Positions 13,051 through 24,557 of a DNA stretch of 64,000 bases are shown here, in pieces. The number at the start of each line of letters is the position of its first letter. Position 1 is the stretch's first letter. A program made the translations under genes and the position numbers. The notes beneath the pieces were generated by a model that saw only the letters and a program-made list of their open reading frames with translations, was not told the origin of the DNA and made no database searches. This DNA comes from Tenrec ecaudatus (taxonomy: Eukaryota > Chordata > Mammalia > Afrosoricida > Tenrecidae), in the NCBI RefSeq assembly GCF_050624435.1, contig NC_134545.1:85092063-85156062 (forward strand), in the 5' to 3' direction.

Positions 13051-13580
13051 TGTGTTAGTCCAGGAAGACTAGAGAAACAAATCCATAGACACTCAAATGT
13101 GTGTAAAAAGTGGCTTATATGCAAGAGAAGTTGAATATTGAGGAAATATCCCAGTCCAGTCTAAGCCCATAAGTCCAACATTAGCCCATATGTTCAGTAC
13201 CAGACTATAAATCCCTCTTCAGACTCACGCAAGCCATGCAATGATGCCGAATGCAGGAAGATCACAGGCCACTGTGTGGGAAGTCTTGTGGATCCAGTGG
13301 TGGTGGAAGCATCTCAGGGCTGGCAGGGGTCCCTACATGACTCCTCCTGCACAGGCCACTAGCTTAGTTCCTGTGTCTTCTCGGCAGGGATGTCTCGCAG
13401 GGAGTGAGCAGAGAGAGTGTCTCCCACCTCCAAGGAGGAAAATACCAGAGTTCCCAGAATCCTTAGGAGAAGGCCAGGCCCACACCGAGGCCTCATAGGC
13501 TATATCCTGATTGACAGGCTCGACTCAACCCCGTCCCTCTGAATCCTCAAATTGAACCAGATTATGTAACTTCCACAAAG
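13051..13580 (-). mobile_element. LTR-like fossil (ERVL/MaLR-like)
   Basis: Starts tgtgttagtccaggaag, the inverse of the LTR terminus seen at 6080; non-coding, old. The right border near 13580 is approximate. It interrupts an old L1. Confidence 0.55.
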
Positions 13581-13699
13581 GCCAAATAATTAAAATTTAC
13601 GTAAAGCAAGCCAGAGGACAGAAAAGGATACATCATTCTCTAACTGTGTGAAGCTAGCAAAACTTGAAAAGGGCTGTGTGAAAAAGAAAAATTACCTTT

Positions 13700-15508
13700 A
13701 GTGCTGTCCTCTATAGTGCATTCCTCTGGGGAGGGGTTCCACAGAGCTGGACTGGGGCCTGCCCCGCACATCTTTCTGTTAGTTCCCTGCGTCATGCTGG
13801 TCTGTTGCCCTCAAGGATTGGTGCCCGAGGTTGAGGTCTGGTCCCTTTCTCACTTTCCCATGGAGACATGAACAATACCCTACCTGTGTGTGGGTTAGTG
13901 TTTCCCCACTATCCATGTCCTCCTTTTTTTTTTTTTCCCCTTTTGGAGAGCAAAGCACTGAAGTACCCAAGGAATCCCGAAAATAGACCTTGCAATTGGT
14001 GGTCAGGGCATGACACTTCACCAGATCCAATTGGAAAACATTCAGAAGGGTCAGCAGACAGACCTGAATCTATTTATAGGCTTTTCCCCCTTTCCTTTTT
14101 CTTTTGTTCTTGTCTATCCATATAGGATAGGCAGGATGACCAATCCCAAGGAGAAAACAACGAGGCCGGTGGCTCCAGGGGTTCGTAGAAGAGGAGGAGG
14201 TGGGAGAAAGGGAGGGGGAAGCCAACAAACTCAGGGACAAGGGAACAAGAAGAGATCTAACATCGATGGCGAGGAGGATGGAGAATACCTTGGTGGGGTT
14301 TGATCGAGTGCAATATAGCAGAAAGTACTGAGAGTTGAATGAAGGTCGAACATGATAGTGGGACAGGAGGAAAATAAAAAGAAATAGAAGAAAGAACTAG
14401 GAGGTAAAATACATTTACAGAATTATAAATATAGGCATGCACATATGTAAATATATTAATATATAATGATAGGGATATAGGTCTATGTACATATATTTAA
14501 ATGTTAAGTATTAAAGTAACAGACGGGCATTGGGTCTCTACTCAAATACTTCCTTAATGCAAGAACACTTTGTTCTAATAACCTGGCATTCTGTGATGCT
14601 CACCTTCCTAACACAATCGCTGAAGGGAAAATGGGTGCATAAGCTAATGTGCTGAAGAAGGCTGGTGGTGCCCGGCTATCAAAAGATATAGCATCTGGGG
14701 TCTTAAAGACTTGAAGATAAACAAGCAGCCATTTAGCTGAGAAGCAATAAAGCCCACATGGAAGAAGCACACCAGCCTGTGTGATCAGGAGGTGTCAAAG
14801 GGACCAGGTGTCAGGCATCAGAGGACCCCAAACAAACAAATATACTGATACAAATGATGGGGGTCAGAGTGAAAACCCAAAGCCCATCTGTAGACAATTG
14901 GACACCCCCTCACAGAATGGTCACAAGGAAGGGACAAGCCAGCCAGGGTGTAATACAGCATCTTGTACTGAATATACAACAGTCCTCTAGTTCTTTAATG
15001 CCCCCCCCCCCGACTATTATGACCCCAGTTCTACCTTACAAATCTGGCGAGACCAAAGCATGTACACTGGTACAAATAAGAGCCCTCCACACACAAAATC
15101 CAGAATAGATAACACCCTGCCCCGCCCCCAGGAACAGTTATGGGCTTATCCATATCATGAGAGTAGGGGGATGATGGGGGGAGAAGGGGGAGAAAACGGG
15201 AACTGACTATAATGATCGATGTATAAGCCTAGCCCTCCCGGGTTTGATGAACAACAGAAACGTGGGCGAAGGGAGACAGCGGATGGTGTAAGAGATGAAA
15301 ATAATAATTTATCATTTATCAGGGGTCCGCGACAGTGGGAAGATGGGGGAGAAAGAGTAAAAAGAGCTGATACCAAGGGCTCAAGTAGAAAAAAATGCTT
15401 TGAAAACAATGATGGCAACATATGTACAAATGTGTTTGATACAATTGGTGTATGGATTATTATAAGGGTTGTAAGAGCCCCTAATAAAATGATTTATTAA
15501 TAAAAAAG
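13700..15508 (+). mobile_element. Afrotherian LINE, long 3' region
   Basis: The longest copy of this family here. From about 13975 it has gggacaagggaacaagaa, catgatagtgggacagg, cccggctatcaaaagatat, tcttaaagacttgaagat, cagcctgtgtgatcagg and a tail agcccctaataaaatgattt. The start is approximate and there is no long coding frame. Recognised by similarity to the other copies in the window. Confidence 0.7.
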
Positions 15509-15744
15509 GAAAATTATAGGTCAGATGCACTCAATGAAGATGGATGCAAAAAACTGATAAAATGTTAGAAAGCCAAACCTAATAATGTACAAAAACAACA
15601 GCACATGATATCCAAATTGGGTTTATTCTGGGAATGCAAGCTTAGCTTAACATTAGAAAGATCAATATTATTCACAATATTAGTATATTGAAGGAAGCTA
15701 ATATGTTCATTCACTGGATACATAAAATGCATTGATACAATTAA

Positions 15745-16365
15745 AGATCAATCCAGGGATCTGTAGACAGCTGGACATCCCTTGCAGAGGGGTAGTGGGG
15801 AGGAGATGAGTCACTCAGGGTTCAGTGTAGCAACAACGAAACTCAAAACCTTCCTCTAGTTCTTGAACGCTTCCTCCCCGCAATTATCATGACCCCAATT
15901 CTACCTTGCGGACCTGGTTAGACCAGAGGATGCACAGAGGTGCAGTAGGGATCTGGAAACACAGGGAATCTAGGACGGATGAACCCCTCAGGACCAGCGG
16001 TGGGAGTGGCGACACCGGGAGGGAAGGGGTTGTAGAAAGGGGGAACCGATCTCAGGGATCTACATGTAACCTCCTCTCTGGGGGATGGGCAACAGGAAGG
16101 TGGGTGAGGGGAAACGTTGGGCAGTGTAAGATAAGATAAAATAATAATTTATAAATTATTAAGGGTTCATGAGGGAGGGGGCAGCGGGGAGGGAGGGGGA
16201 GGGAGGGAAAAAAGGAAAATGAGCTGATTCCAGGAACCCAAGTGGAAGGCGAATTTTGAGAATGATGAGGGCAACGAATGTATAAGGGTGCTTTACTCAA
16301 TTGATGTATGTTTGGATTGTGATAAGAGTTGTATGAGCCCCAATAAAATGATTTATTAAAAAATT
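15745..16365 (+). mobile_element. Afrotherian LINE 3' end
   Basis: Second forward copy, 5'-truncated at ctgtagacagctggacat and ending gagccccaataaaatgattt plus A-rich. It includes the G-rich block at 16170-16206. It interrupts old L1 sequence. Confidence 0.85.
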
Positions 16366-16409
16366 CAATTCATATTTTTTAAAAACTAGGAACAAATGTT
16401 AACTTGCTT

Positions 16410-16960
16410 TATCTGATAAAACTTTCCTGTAATCGTTATCCATTGCTACATTACAAAATATCTCAAAACTTAATAACGGAACACAATAATAAATCTTTTG
16501 TTCTCACATAATGTCAGAAATCTGGAAGCAGCTTAGCTGGGTAGATTTTTCAGGAGGTTTGGTAAAAAACATAAGCTTTTAGTGCAGTCATCTGAAGACT
16601 TTACTAGAGCTGGAGACTCCTCTTCCAAGGTGGCTCGTTCAGAGCGGCCTGCTGGAAGAAGGCCTCCTGGCCACATTGAGGCCTCTCCATAGGACTGGTC
16701 TTTCAACAGGACAGCTGGCTTCCCCCAGAGTGAGTGACCCAAGAAAGAGAGGAAGCTGTAATGTCTTGTACAATGTAGCTTTGGAAGTCACACCCGGTCA
16801 GTTCCACAATATCACATTGGTTACACAGATCATCCCTATTCAGTGTTCAATGAATCCCTATTCCCGAGTGAATGGCATTAAGTACGGGTCATTTGGAGAC
16901 ATCGTGGGGACTGAGTATCACAGAACTCTACCAAACATCTTATTTCATAGAGAAACATTA
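16410..16960 (-). mobile_element. Ancient LTR/MER-like interspersed repeat
   Basis: Words such as atctcaaaacttaataac, gcagcttagctgggt, ggcctctccatagg and gacagctggcttccccca match a well-known old placental repeat in reverse orientation. I cannot name the family with certainty. Confidence 0.45.
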
Positions 16961-18404
16961 AAAGGGTTCCCTTTAATGTCATTGAAAAGGCAGCCTTTCT
17001 ATTGTTACCACTTCCAACCCCCTTACAACGAATGAAGAAAACGAAGCCACTGGAAGAAAGACCATTTTCAGACCCTGTGTGTTAATATAAAATATCCAAA
17101 GAAGCATTATATAAAATAATACCATTAAAGTGAGCGATGGTACCTGAGGCAAAGACAGTACATAACAATCAGATGGCCTCAGTAGTGAATTCTACCAAAC
17201 ATTCAGAGAAGAGTGGACACTCATTTTACTCAAACTATTCCAAAGTATAGATAAGGATGGAATAGTCTGGAATTTAGCTTTTTGGAGCCAGCATAATCCT
17301 GATACCAAAAACAGGCTGTAGGATTATTAAAAAAAATCAAATTATAAACCAATATCCCTTGTGACCATAGATACAAAAATCTCAACAAAATCCTAACCAA
17401 TAGAACCCCCAAATGATACATCATAGCCAAGGGGTATTCAAAGATGCTTCAACATTAGGAAAACACTCAACATTATGCACCGCATAAATCAAACAGAGGG
17501 AAAGAGTCACATGATCATATTGATTAGCACAGAAAAGACATTTGACAAAATCCAATATACTCATTCCTGATTTTAAAAACAATTCAATAAATGGGAATAA
17601 AAAGAAAATTTCTCAACACAATTAAGGGCTTATATGCAACCAATGTCCAATAAATAGTACTCTCAATGGATAGAAACTGGCAGCACTCCCTTACGAACAG
17701 GACCCAGCCAAGAATGTCCTCTATCATCATTCCTAGGTAATATTTTGCTAGAAGTCTTAGCCAGAGCTTTAAGTTAAGAAAAAAAAAATTAAAGGAATCC
17801 AAAGAGACAAAGAAGAGATATAACCCTAGTTCAGATGATATGATCTTAAATATAGAAAGTCCCAAGGCTCAGAAAGAAAATTGCTGGTACTGTTTGAAAC
17901 ACGCAGCAAAAGTGGCAGATGTAAAATTAGCAAACAAAAATCAGTCAAAGAGAACTCTGGAAAGGAAATCAGGAAAGCTATACCCCAAAGATTAACTCCT
18001 GAGGAGTATAACTAACCAGAGGATATCTATATAAAGAAAAATACCAAAAAACTATAAAACATGGTGAAAATGTCAATAGAGTTTTCACAGACAAACCACA
18101 ATCTCAGTCCCATTCCCACATAATTATTTAAACAGAAGGAAAAGCAATCACCAACTTTCTATGGAAAGCAAAGATACCCCACATGAACACAGCACTGCTG
18201 AGGAGGAACACAGTAGGATTCCCGCTTCCTGATCTCAAAACATGCTACACAGCGACTAGTCCTGGTACAACAGACCCAGAGACCAATGGAATAGAACAGA
18301 TAATGCAGCATCATCCATCTACTTATGAACGGCCGATCTTGGATAAAAGGTCAAAGGCATTAAATGGGGACGAGACCATCTCTTTGACAAATGTTGGAAT
18401 GTGA

Positions 18405-18540
18405 TTGGGATTGTGGAATGTCTGTAAAAACTTTATCGACATTTTCTCCACGTCAAGCCATCCTGGGGTCCTCTTTTGGTTTCTTGTAATAGTGTTTTGT
18501 AGTTTCCTTTGTATAGATATACTCCCACCTTATTAAAAAC
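18405..18540 (-). mobile_element. Inverted L1 segment inside the L1 above
   Basis: ttgtaatagtgttttgtagt and cctttgtatagatatactcc read as L1 ORF2 on the opposite strand to the surrounding element, implying an internal inversion or an inverted insertion. Confidence 0.5.
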
Positions 18541-18639
18541 AAACTCAAAAAATAAAAACAAATCAAGATGGATCAAAGATATAAATGTAAAACCAAGAAC
18601 TATAAAGATCACCAATGGTAAATAGGGAGAGACAGGGGT

Positions 18640-18760
18640 CCTAATACATGTCACACGTACATTATCAAATATAACTGAAGACACATGTCACATATACACT
18701 ATCAAATATAACTGAAGACACATGTCACATATACACTATCAAATATAACTAAAGACAAAA
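18640..18760 (+). repeat. Three-copy ~37-bp tandem repeat
   Basis: Three consecutive units of the type acacatgtcacatatacac + tatcaaatataactgaag; the last two are nearly identical. Confidence 0.85.
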
Positions 18761-19759
18761 TCAGCAGAAGAAAAACTAGACGGCTGGGGCATCTTAAAAA
18801 ACAGGTGCTTCTGTGCATGAAAATATTTCACCCAAACAAGTAAAAGAGAACTCGCAGACTAGGAAAACATAGGCTGACAATGGCATATCTGACAAGGGAC
18901 TAATCTGTAAAATGTATAGCAAACTTCAACAGCTTAATTAGAAGACAAATAACCCCACTTTTAAATGGGCAGAGGACATGAACAGACACTTCGCCAACGA
19001 AAATATTCATGTGGCCAACGAACATATGAAGACATACAGTCAATTAGGCATTGGAGAGATGCAAATCAAAACAACAACGAGCTAATCGTCTCACCCCAGT
19101 ACCCACAGTGAAGTTAAAAACAAGGCAGAAAACAACAAATGCCTGTGAGAATGCGGAGAGGCTGGAACTCTGCTGGTGGCCCAGTGGTCGAACCACTGTG
19201 GAAAACAGTAGGGCGTGTCTTGAAAAGTGGACACTAGAAATACCCTGTGGCCCAGCACCCCCTTTCCTTGACAGAAAGCCTCCAGAGATGAAAGCGGCCG
19301 CAGGAATCGACATATGCCCCCGTGTCTATACCAGCACTCTCCACGCGATGGGACCGCCGCAAGGTCCAAAGGTAGGAGCGTGGATAAACAAACTCCCATA
19401 TATACACACACAGCCAGTTCTACGTAGTCTTGAAGAATAATGAGCAAACATCTCATGATAATGGGTGGATGTGGAGGACGTTATGCTGAGTGACGGTTGT
19501 CAATCACAAAAGGACAGATATTTTTTGAGATCCCAGTTATGAAAACAAAGAAACAAGGTGCGTTTGCTTTTGCATTACAACGAACCTTTATTTTTAAGCG
19601 ATCGTTGCCATTACATTTATAACAAGTAACAGCTCTTACGTGCTAACAGCTAGTCATTTCTATAAACCAATTGCAGCCCAAACCTGAGCAGTTCAGGTGT
19701 CCCCTGGCTTTTCAAAAGTTTGAGTTCGCCACTTTGCATTTATTTTTTGTCTTTTCATT

Positions 19760-19830
19760 TTTGACAAATCATTTTGTTGGGGGCTCAGACAACTCATCAC
19801 AGTCCATACATCCATCCATTGTGCATTTTT
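19760..19830 (-). mobile_element. Afrotherian LINE tail fragment
   Basis: aatcattttgttgggggctc then cagtccatacatccatcca, reverse-oriented. Confidence 0.7.
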
Positions 19831-20029
19831 GAAAGGCCTCCGCCGGAGTCTGCAGCGGCTTGTGGAAAGAAACCCACAGGATTGTTGCCAGTATGAGAAA
19901 CGGCGGACAGTGAAGTTAGCTTTCCGCTCTGTGCAGCGTGCGCCCCGAACAGCACAGCGACCCCCTGAGCTCCTGGGGTCCCTCAGCAGTGGAAAGTGCC
20001 ATCAATCCTATGATGCTGCGTTGCCTCCT

Positions 20030-20590
20030 AAGGCTGCTGGGACAAATGACCACTTTCTTGGAAGTTTACATCAACACATGTTTATTCTCTTAGAGTTTGG
20101 GAGGCTAGAACTAGGTCATGGGTTTCTCTGAGCTGACACCATGCCATGGGCGCTCTGTGTGCTCTCCCCAGAGACTCGAAGGCAGGATCCCTTGTCTTGT
20201 CTTTTCCATTCTCTGGAGCTGCATCCCTATAGGCCCGCCCTCCTCTTCATCCCCAGTGAGGAGTAGAGCAGTCTCACTCTCCCTCTGCTTCTGCCATACA
20301 TCACCCCTGCCTTCTGTGTGTGTCACGTCTTCCTCTGCTGCCTCCTCTCTCTCTCTCTCTCTCCCTCCCTCCCTCCCTCCCCCCTCTCTCCACCTTCTTA
20401 TAAGAACACTGTGATTACTTTTAGGACCATCCAGATAAAGATAACACAGGATAATCTGCTCATACATTAATATCCTTAATTTAATCACATCTACAAAAAA
20501 ATCACTTTTTCATACTAGGTACCATTCACAGATTGTTGGGATTAGATCTTTTTTGGGGTTGGGCGGGCATTATTCAGTCTACCAAGATGC
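20030..20590 (-). mobile_element. MLT1-like LTR fossil (ERVL-MaLR)
   Basis: Reverse-oriented MLT1-type sequence: ggctgctgggacaaatgac, agtttgggaggctagaac, cttataagaacactg and ttaatttaatcacatct occur in the order expected. A non-coding ancient LTR with a CT-rich expansion inside. Confidence 0.7.
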
Positions 20591-20654
20591 TAAAGTAAAA
20601 AAAAAAAAGTTTATCTAAAAATCAATTAAATACGGTATCAATAATAGCCAGTTT

Positions 20655-20985
20655 ATATACTTAATGTTTTTAATTTTATTTTGTTGGGGCCTCTTTCAGC
20701 TCTTATCACAATCCATACATATATCCATTTTGTCAAACATATCTGTACATATGTTGTCATCATTTTTTCAAAACATTTTCTTTCTACTTGAGCCCCTGGC
20801 ATTGGCTCCTCATATCCCCCTCCCTCCCCCATGCGCCCTTGATCATTTGTAAATTCTTCTTCATTTTTTTTATGTCTTACACTGACTGCTGTCTCATTTC
20901 ACCCACTTTTCTGTGTCCATTCCCCTGGGATGGGGGCTATACATCAATTGTTGTGATCGGTTCCCCCTTACATATACTTAATTTA
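20655..20985 (-). mobile_element. Afrotherian LINE 3' end
   Basis: tcttatcacaatccatacat, then tttctttctacttgagccc and gtccattcccctgggat, reverse-oriented. Confidence 0.82.
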
Positions 20986-20998
20986 TTGTGTGGGATAA

Positions 20999-21112
20999 AG
21001 ATGGGGCTTTCTACTGCAATCAAATCCGCAGAAGCTCACTGGGGCCATTCTAGACTGTCCTACAGGGTGTCTATGAGTTAGCATCCACTCGATGGCAAGT
21101 GAGTGTGATTTT
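20999..21112 (+). mobile_element. AfroSINE, 3' half
   Basis: gatggggctttctactgc, tgtcctacagggtgtctatg, ccactcgatggcaagtgag. Confidence 0.75.
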
Positions 21113-21504
21113 TTGTTGTTTCTTTATACCTTAATGTACTCTACTTAATTGTGCTACACAGTTCAAATATATTTACTTCTTTGTTAAATGATATTATATA
21201 CACTGTAAGAGATTGTGTTTTTGTATGATCTACTTCCAAAAAATGAACCATTGTAAATGCTAGCTAGCACAGTTCCTACTCAGACACGCAGGTGCGTGCC
21301 CCAGCTTGAGTTGGGTTCAATTAGAAGGCAATTAGCTTAGACAGAAAGGGAGTTCTGAGTAGAATTCAAATATTATGAAAGAAGCTCACTGTCCAAAGTA
21401 ACACTTACCAGGTATGGCTTATTTAAATTGATGGCTTATTAACTATTATTTATTAAGCCTTTTTTGTTTGTACAAAGGTCCCCTCTATCCTCCCAGAAAA
21501 AAAA

Positions 21505-21696
21505 ATCCAAACTCACTACCATCAACTCAAACCCAACTCATGGTTATCCTTCTAGGACAGAATAGAACCTCCCTATGGGCTTCCTAGACTGTAGAATGAC
21601 TCATTGTTCTTACGTGTAGCAGCTGGTGGTTTTGAACTGTTGGCCTTGAGGTTAACAGTCCCATGGTATAACACACTATGCTATCAGGGCTCCTGT
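21505..21696 (-). mobile_element. AfroSINE
   Basis: atccaaactcactaccatca, ccttctaggacagaatagaa, head complement atgctatcagggctcctg. Confidence 0.85.
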
Positions 21697-22149
21697 CTCT
21701 AACTACTCATATAGGTTTTCTAGATTCTCTAAGTCTTTCCCTCCTTTGTTAGCTATCTTCTTTTGCTTTCTGTCCCCTTTCCCTTTTTGAAAAACAAAGC
21801 AAAACTAGCATGGGGCCTTCAAGAGTCGTGGAGAAGCTCAACTTGAAAGACATACTATTTTCCTCTCTGTCCTTTGCTTTCCCATCCAAATTCTCCGAGT
21901 CGGAGACTGATTGGCCCCACTGGGGTCACAGGACCGAGACCAGTTGTCACAGAGTGGGTGTCCACGCAGTTATAATGTGGCAGAGGGCCCGTGGCACAAC
22001 ATCGCTGCCAGGGGCCATCCCCGCTGCCAGGGGCCATCCCCGGGGTGGGGGTGGGGGACTGAAAAGGTCACGCAGAGCTGGGCAGACACTCCAATAGTGG
22101 TCTATTGAAACTAGAATTTGTAGTAATTCAATGGACATTCTGGTCCTAC

Positions 22150-22650
22150 ATACTAAGAACCGCTATCTGGTTACTTTCTTATCTTATGATCAATCCTTAA
22201 CGGGTAATTACTGGGTTCAAGTGTATTTATATGCTTAGCATTTAAAACGTATGTTATCAAATGGCTCTCAAACAAGTTGGGTTAATTCATATTCCTAACA
22301 GCAGCATACGGTATTGCCATTAGACAAAATTCAGTTCCATTACTGATATCGGGTCTCACTTCTTAAACCTATTTGATAACTTGAAGTTTTGTCTCTTTTA
22401 TTTATTTTTTTAATAGTTAGTAAGGCTCTTTTATTTATTTCTTCTATAGTCAGTAAGGCTAAACCTTTTTAATTTTTAATTTTAAAGAGTCTACCCATAT
22501 GAATTTTCTATGAATGGGGTATTTTTTAAAACGATCTTACTGGTTTATAATAGCCTTTTCTATATTAAAGAGATTTACCTTTTAATGTATGGCAGAAAAA
22601 TATTCCTAGTTTCTATTATTCTCTTTTGCTTATAGAGTTTTTTCCTGGTT
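22150..22650 (-). mobile_element. Old L1 3' region (tentative)
   Basis: AT-rich sequence with L1M-like order (aattcatattcctaacagca, gtattgccattagacaaaat). High divergence; a weak call. Confidence 0.35.
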
Positions 22651-22994
22651 AAACTTAAAAGATGCTTAGATCTAAATATTAATGGTTCTCAGATCAACTT
22701 TAGTAAAACATTTTGGAAACACCCTGGAGAACGATGGATCAACTATTAACAAATGAACCGCGAGTACTTCAGTGAGTCCAAAGTGCCAAGCTCTTACCCA
22801 AACCACCTTAGCACGGGCCTGCACTAAGAGCGGCACCAGGGGGCCACCTGCACCCATCCTCATTTTTCTAGGGATCCTCCTGTGTGCATGCCACCCCCCC
22901 CCCCAGCCACCATGCATCCCTCATTCTTCACGTGTACCCTGCACTTTGTCCCCATCACTGGTTTGTGATGTTAGGCCTTTAGCTAGTCCCTCTG

Positions 22995-23175
22995 CAGAGT
23001 CCCTAGATGGTGCTCAGCTGCTTAGCCAGCATTTAACTCTGCCCAGAGGTGCCTTGGAAGAAAGATCTGGCAATCTGTTTCTGAAAAGTCAGCCCTGGAA
23101 AACCTGATGGCCATAGGTCTACTCTGACACACATGGTTGTCAGGAGTCAGAATCCGATGGTCAGCCCCGGCAGTA
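22995..23175 (+). mobile_element. AfroSINE (older variant)
   Basis: ctgcccagaggtgccttgg, aagaaagatctggcaatctg, ggttgtcaggagtcagaatc; the 'gaggcacctcggaag' AfroSINE variant. Confidence 0.8.
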
Positions 23176-23489
23176 GTGGGGGTGGGGTGGCCATGGACCG
23201 GACTTTGAGGAGCGCCTCTGCTGCGACTGTGGCCCTTCCTGACAGAAGAGACAGCAATCAGAGAAGTGTGAGCCAGAGACCTGGTTGCCTATTGACTCTC
23301 CCGTTTCTTTACTCAAGTGTAAGAGTGTGGAGGCTTTGAGGTCACTCTTGTGTGACTATGGACATCTTACCTTTTCACTGAAGCCCGGGTTTCACCTTCT
23401 TCAGAAACTCCTCTCAAAAGAAGCCTGACATAAAGTCAGTTTGTGGTAATTTAATATTTATTAAATTGCATTCTTATATCATCCTCTTG

Positions 23490-23650
23490 TGCTTGTCGGT
23501 TGCATTGAGTCCATTCCAACTCATGGTCGCCCCATTTTGTGCAGAGTGGAACTGTCCCATCAGGTGTTCAAGGCCGTGAAGTAGAGTGCTGGGTGGTGTT
23601 TCTGGGTGGGTTTTACCCGCCAATATTCCGACCCATTGCTGAGTACTTAG
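23490..23650 (-). mobile_element. AfroSINE (older variant)
   Basis: gtcggttgcattgagtccat, ttccaactcatggtcgccc, then tttctgggtgggttttaccc, reverse-oriented. Confidence 0.78.
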
Positions 23651-23972
23651 TAAGGGGCAAAAAAACGTCTTAAGGGCAGAGATCCTGTTTCACTTTTTAA
23701 ATTTTTCTACCATGCCTAGTTGAGAATGTAGTCGGTGTTTAACACAGAATTGTAGGATAGGAAAATTGGGGCTTCTGGAAGTTTCCTAACTTAGGCTACA
23801 GAAGAGGATTGGGTTGTATCGCCTTAGTCTCAAATCAGAGGGCAAAGGTTTTACCAGTACGTGGTATATTTTTTCCCTGAGGAGAGCTATCCTGATTGCA
23901 AATTCACTCTCCCAATACTACAAAGGACAACCAGGAAAACACAGTCCCTTCTAAATCCTTCTTGGGACCAGG

Positions 23973-23973
23973 C

Positions 23974-24004
<31 letters not shown>
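23973..24004. repeat. (GT)n microsatellite
   Basis: About 16 uninterrupted GT units. Confidence 0.98.
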
Positions 24005-24006
<2 letters not shown>

Positions 24007-24199
24007 GTGGGGTGGGGTGGGGATGCTGGGGGTGGCAGGAGGGGAACGTCAAGAGGGAGGAAAGAGAGACTCCATGCAGTGATTAGGTGGAGGGATTTGC
24101 TATCTCTTTTCCTTCCCTCCCCTTGCCTTCTTTGTCCTCTTTCTCCACGGTCCCCTCTTTGTCCCCTTGTTCCTCTCCCCTTCTGCATTTGTCTGGGAG

Positions 24200-24498
24200 G
24201 ATCCTGGAGTGTTCTTTTGATCGACTCAAACTTTCTCTGGCACTTGAGTTCTGATTGGCTGAAGGGCTTAGAGGGGGGAAAAAAAACTTTAATTAAGTAG
24301 ATAATCTCTTCTTTGGAAGTTGGCAGCTCCATTTCACTTCCCCTTAACTCTGTTTGGGATCGCTTACCCACCAAGGAAGTTGGGGCTTGAGGAGAATTCC
24401 ATCCCACTATCACTGAGGAGAATACTTCCCCATCTGACGTGCCTGCCTCCTACAGTGTTCGGATTTTCTCTCTCTGTCCCTCGCAAGGATTGTTTCTT
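24200..24498 (+). promoter_or_regulatory. WNT8B: Putative WNT8B promoter / 5' UTR region
   Basis: Repeat-free block directly before the signal-peptide exon. It has an inverted CCAAT box (attggct, 24254-24260) and a TTAATTAA homeodomain-type word at 24289-24296; no clear TATA box is seen. The transcription start cannot be placed from sequence alone. The assignment rests on position and these words only. Confidence 0.4.
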
Positions 24499-24557
24499 AT
24501 GGAGTCCTCTGTGTGCATCTTTTTTCTCACCTGTCTCTTCCAACTCAGCCAAACCTG
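24499..24557 (+). CDS. WNT8B: WNT8B exon 1 (signal peptide)
   Basis: Encodes [19 protein letters not shown] plus two bases of the Trp codon, then donor gtaagt. It aligns with the WNT8B signal peptide (human, from memory, MFLSKPSVYICLFTCV...). The codon at 24490-24492, where the family start Met would lie, is TTG; ATG at 24499 is the first in-frame Met. Confidence 0.9.

Larger units (their letters stand above)
10560..15740 (+). mobile_element. Old L1 (L1/HAL1-like), interrupted
   Basis: L1-like matter runs through 12090-13045 (aatccaagaagttcaaag, cagcaggataaacctaaag, an ORF1/HAL1-type segment) and resumes as ORF2 at 15510-15740 (caacagcacatgatatcc, ttctgggaatgcaagctta). It is interrupted by an AfroSINE, LINE tails and an LTR-like element. 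The stretch before 12090 is only tentatively part of it. Confidence 0.5.
17060..19570 (+). mobile_element. Old L1, ORF2 3' half and 3' UTR
   Basis: Reverse-transcriptase region (aaaccaatatcccttgtgac, acaaaaatctcaacaaaatc), then the distal ORF2 and 3' UTR hallmark (ggacatgaacagacactt, gagatgcaaatcaaaacaa, ttatgctgagtgacggttg). Heavily mutated. Confidence 0.82.
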
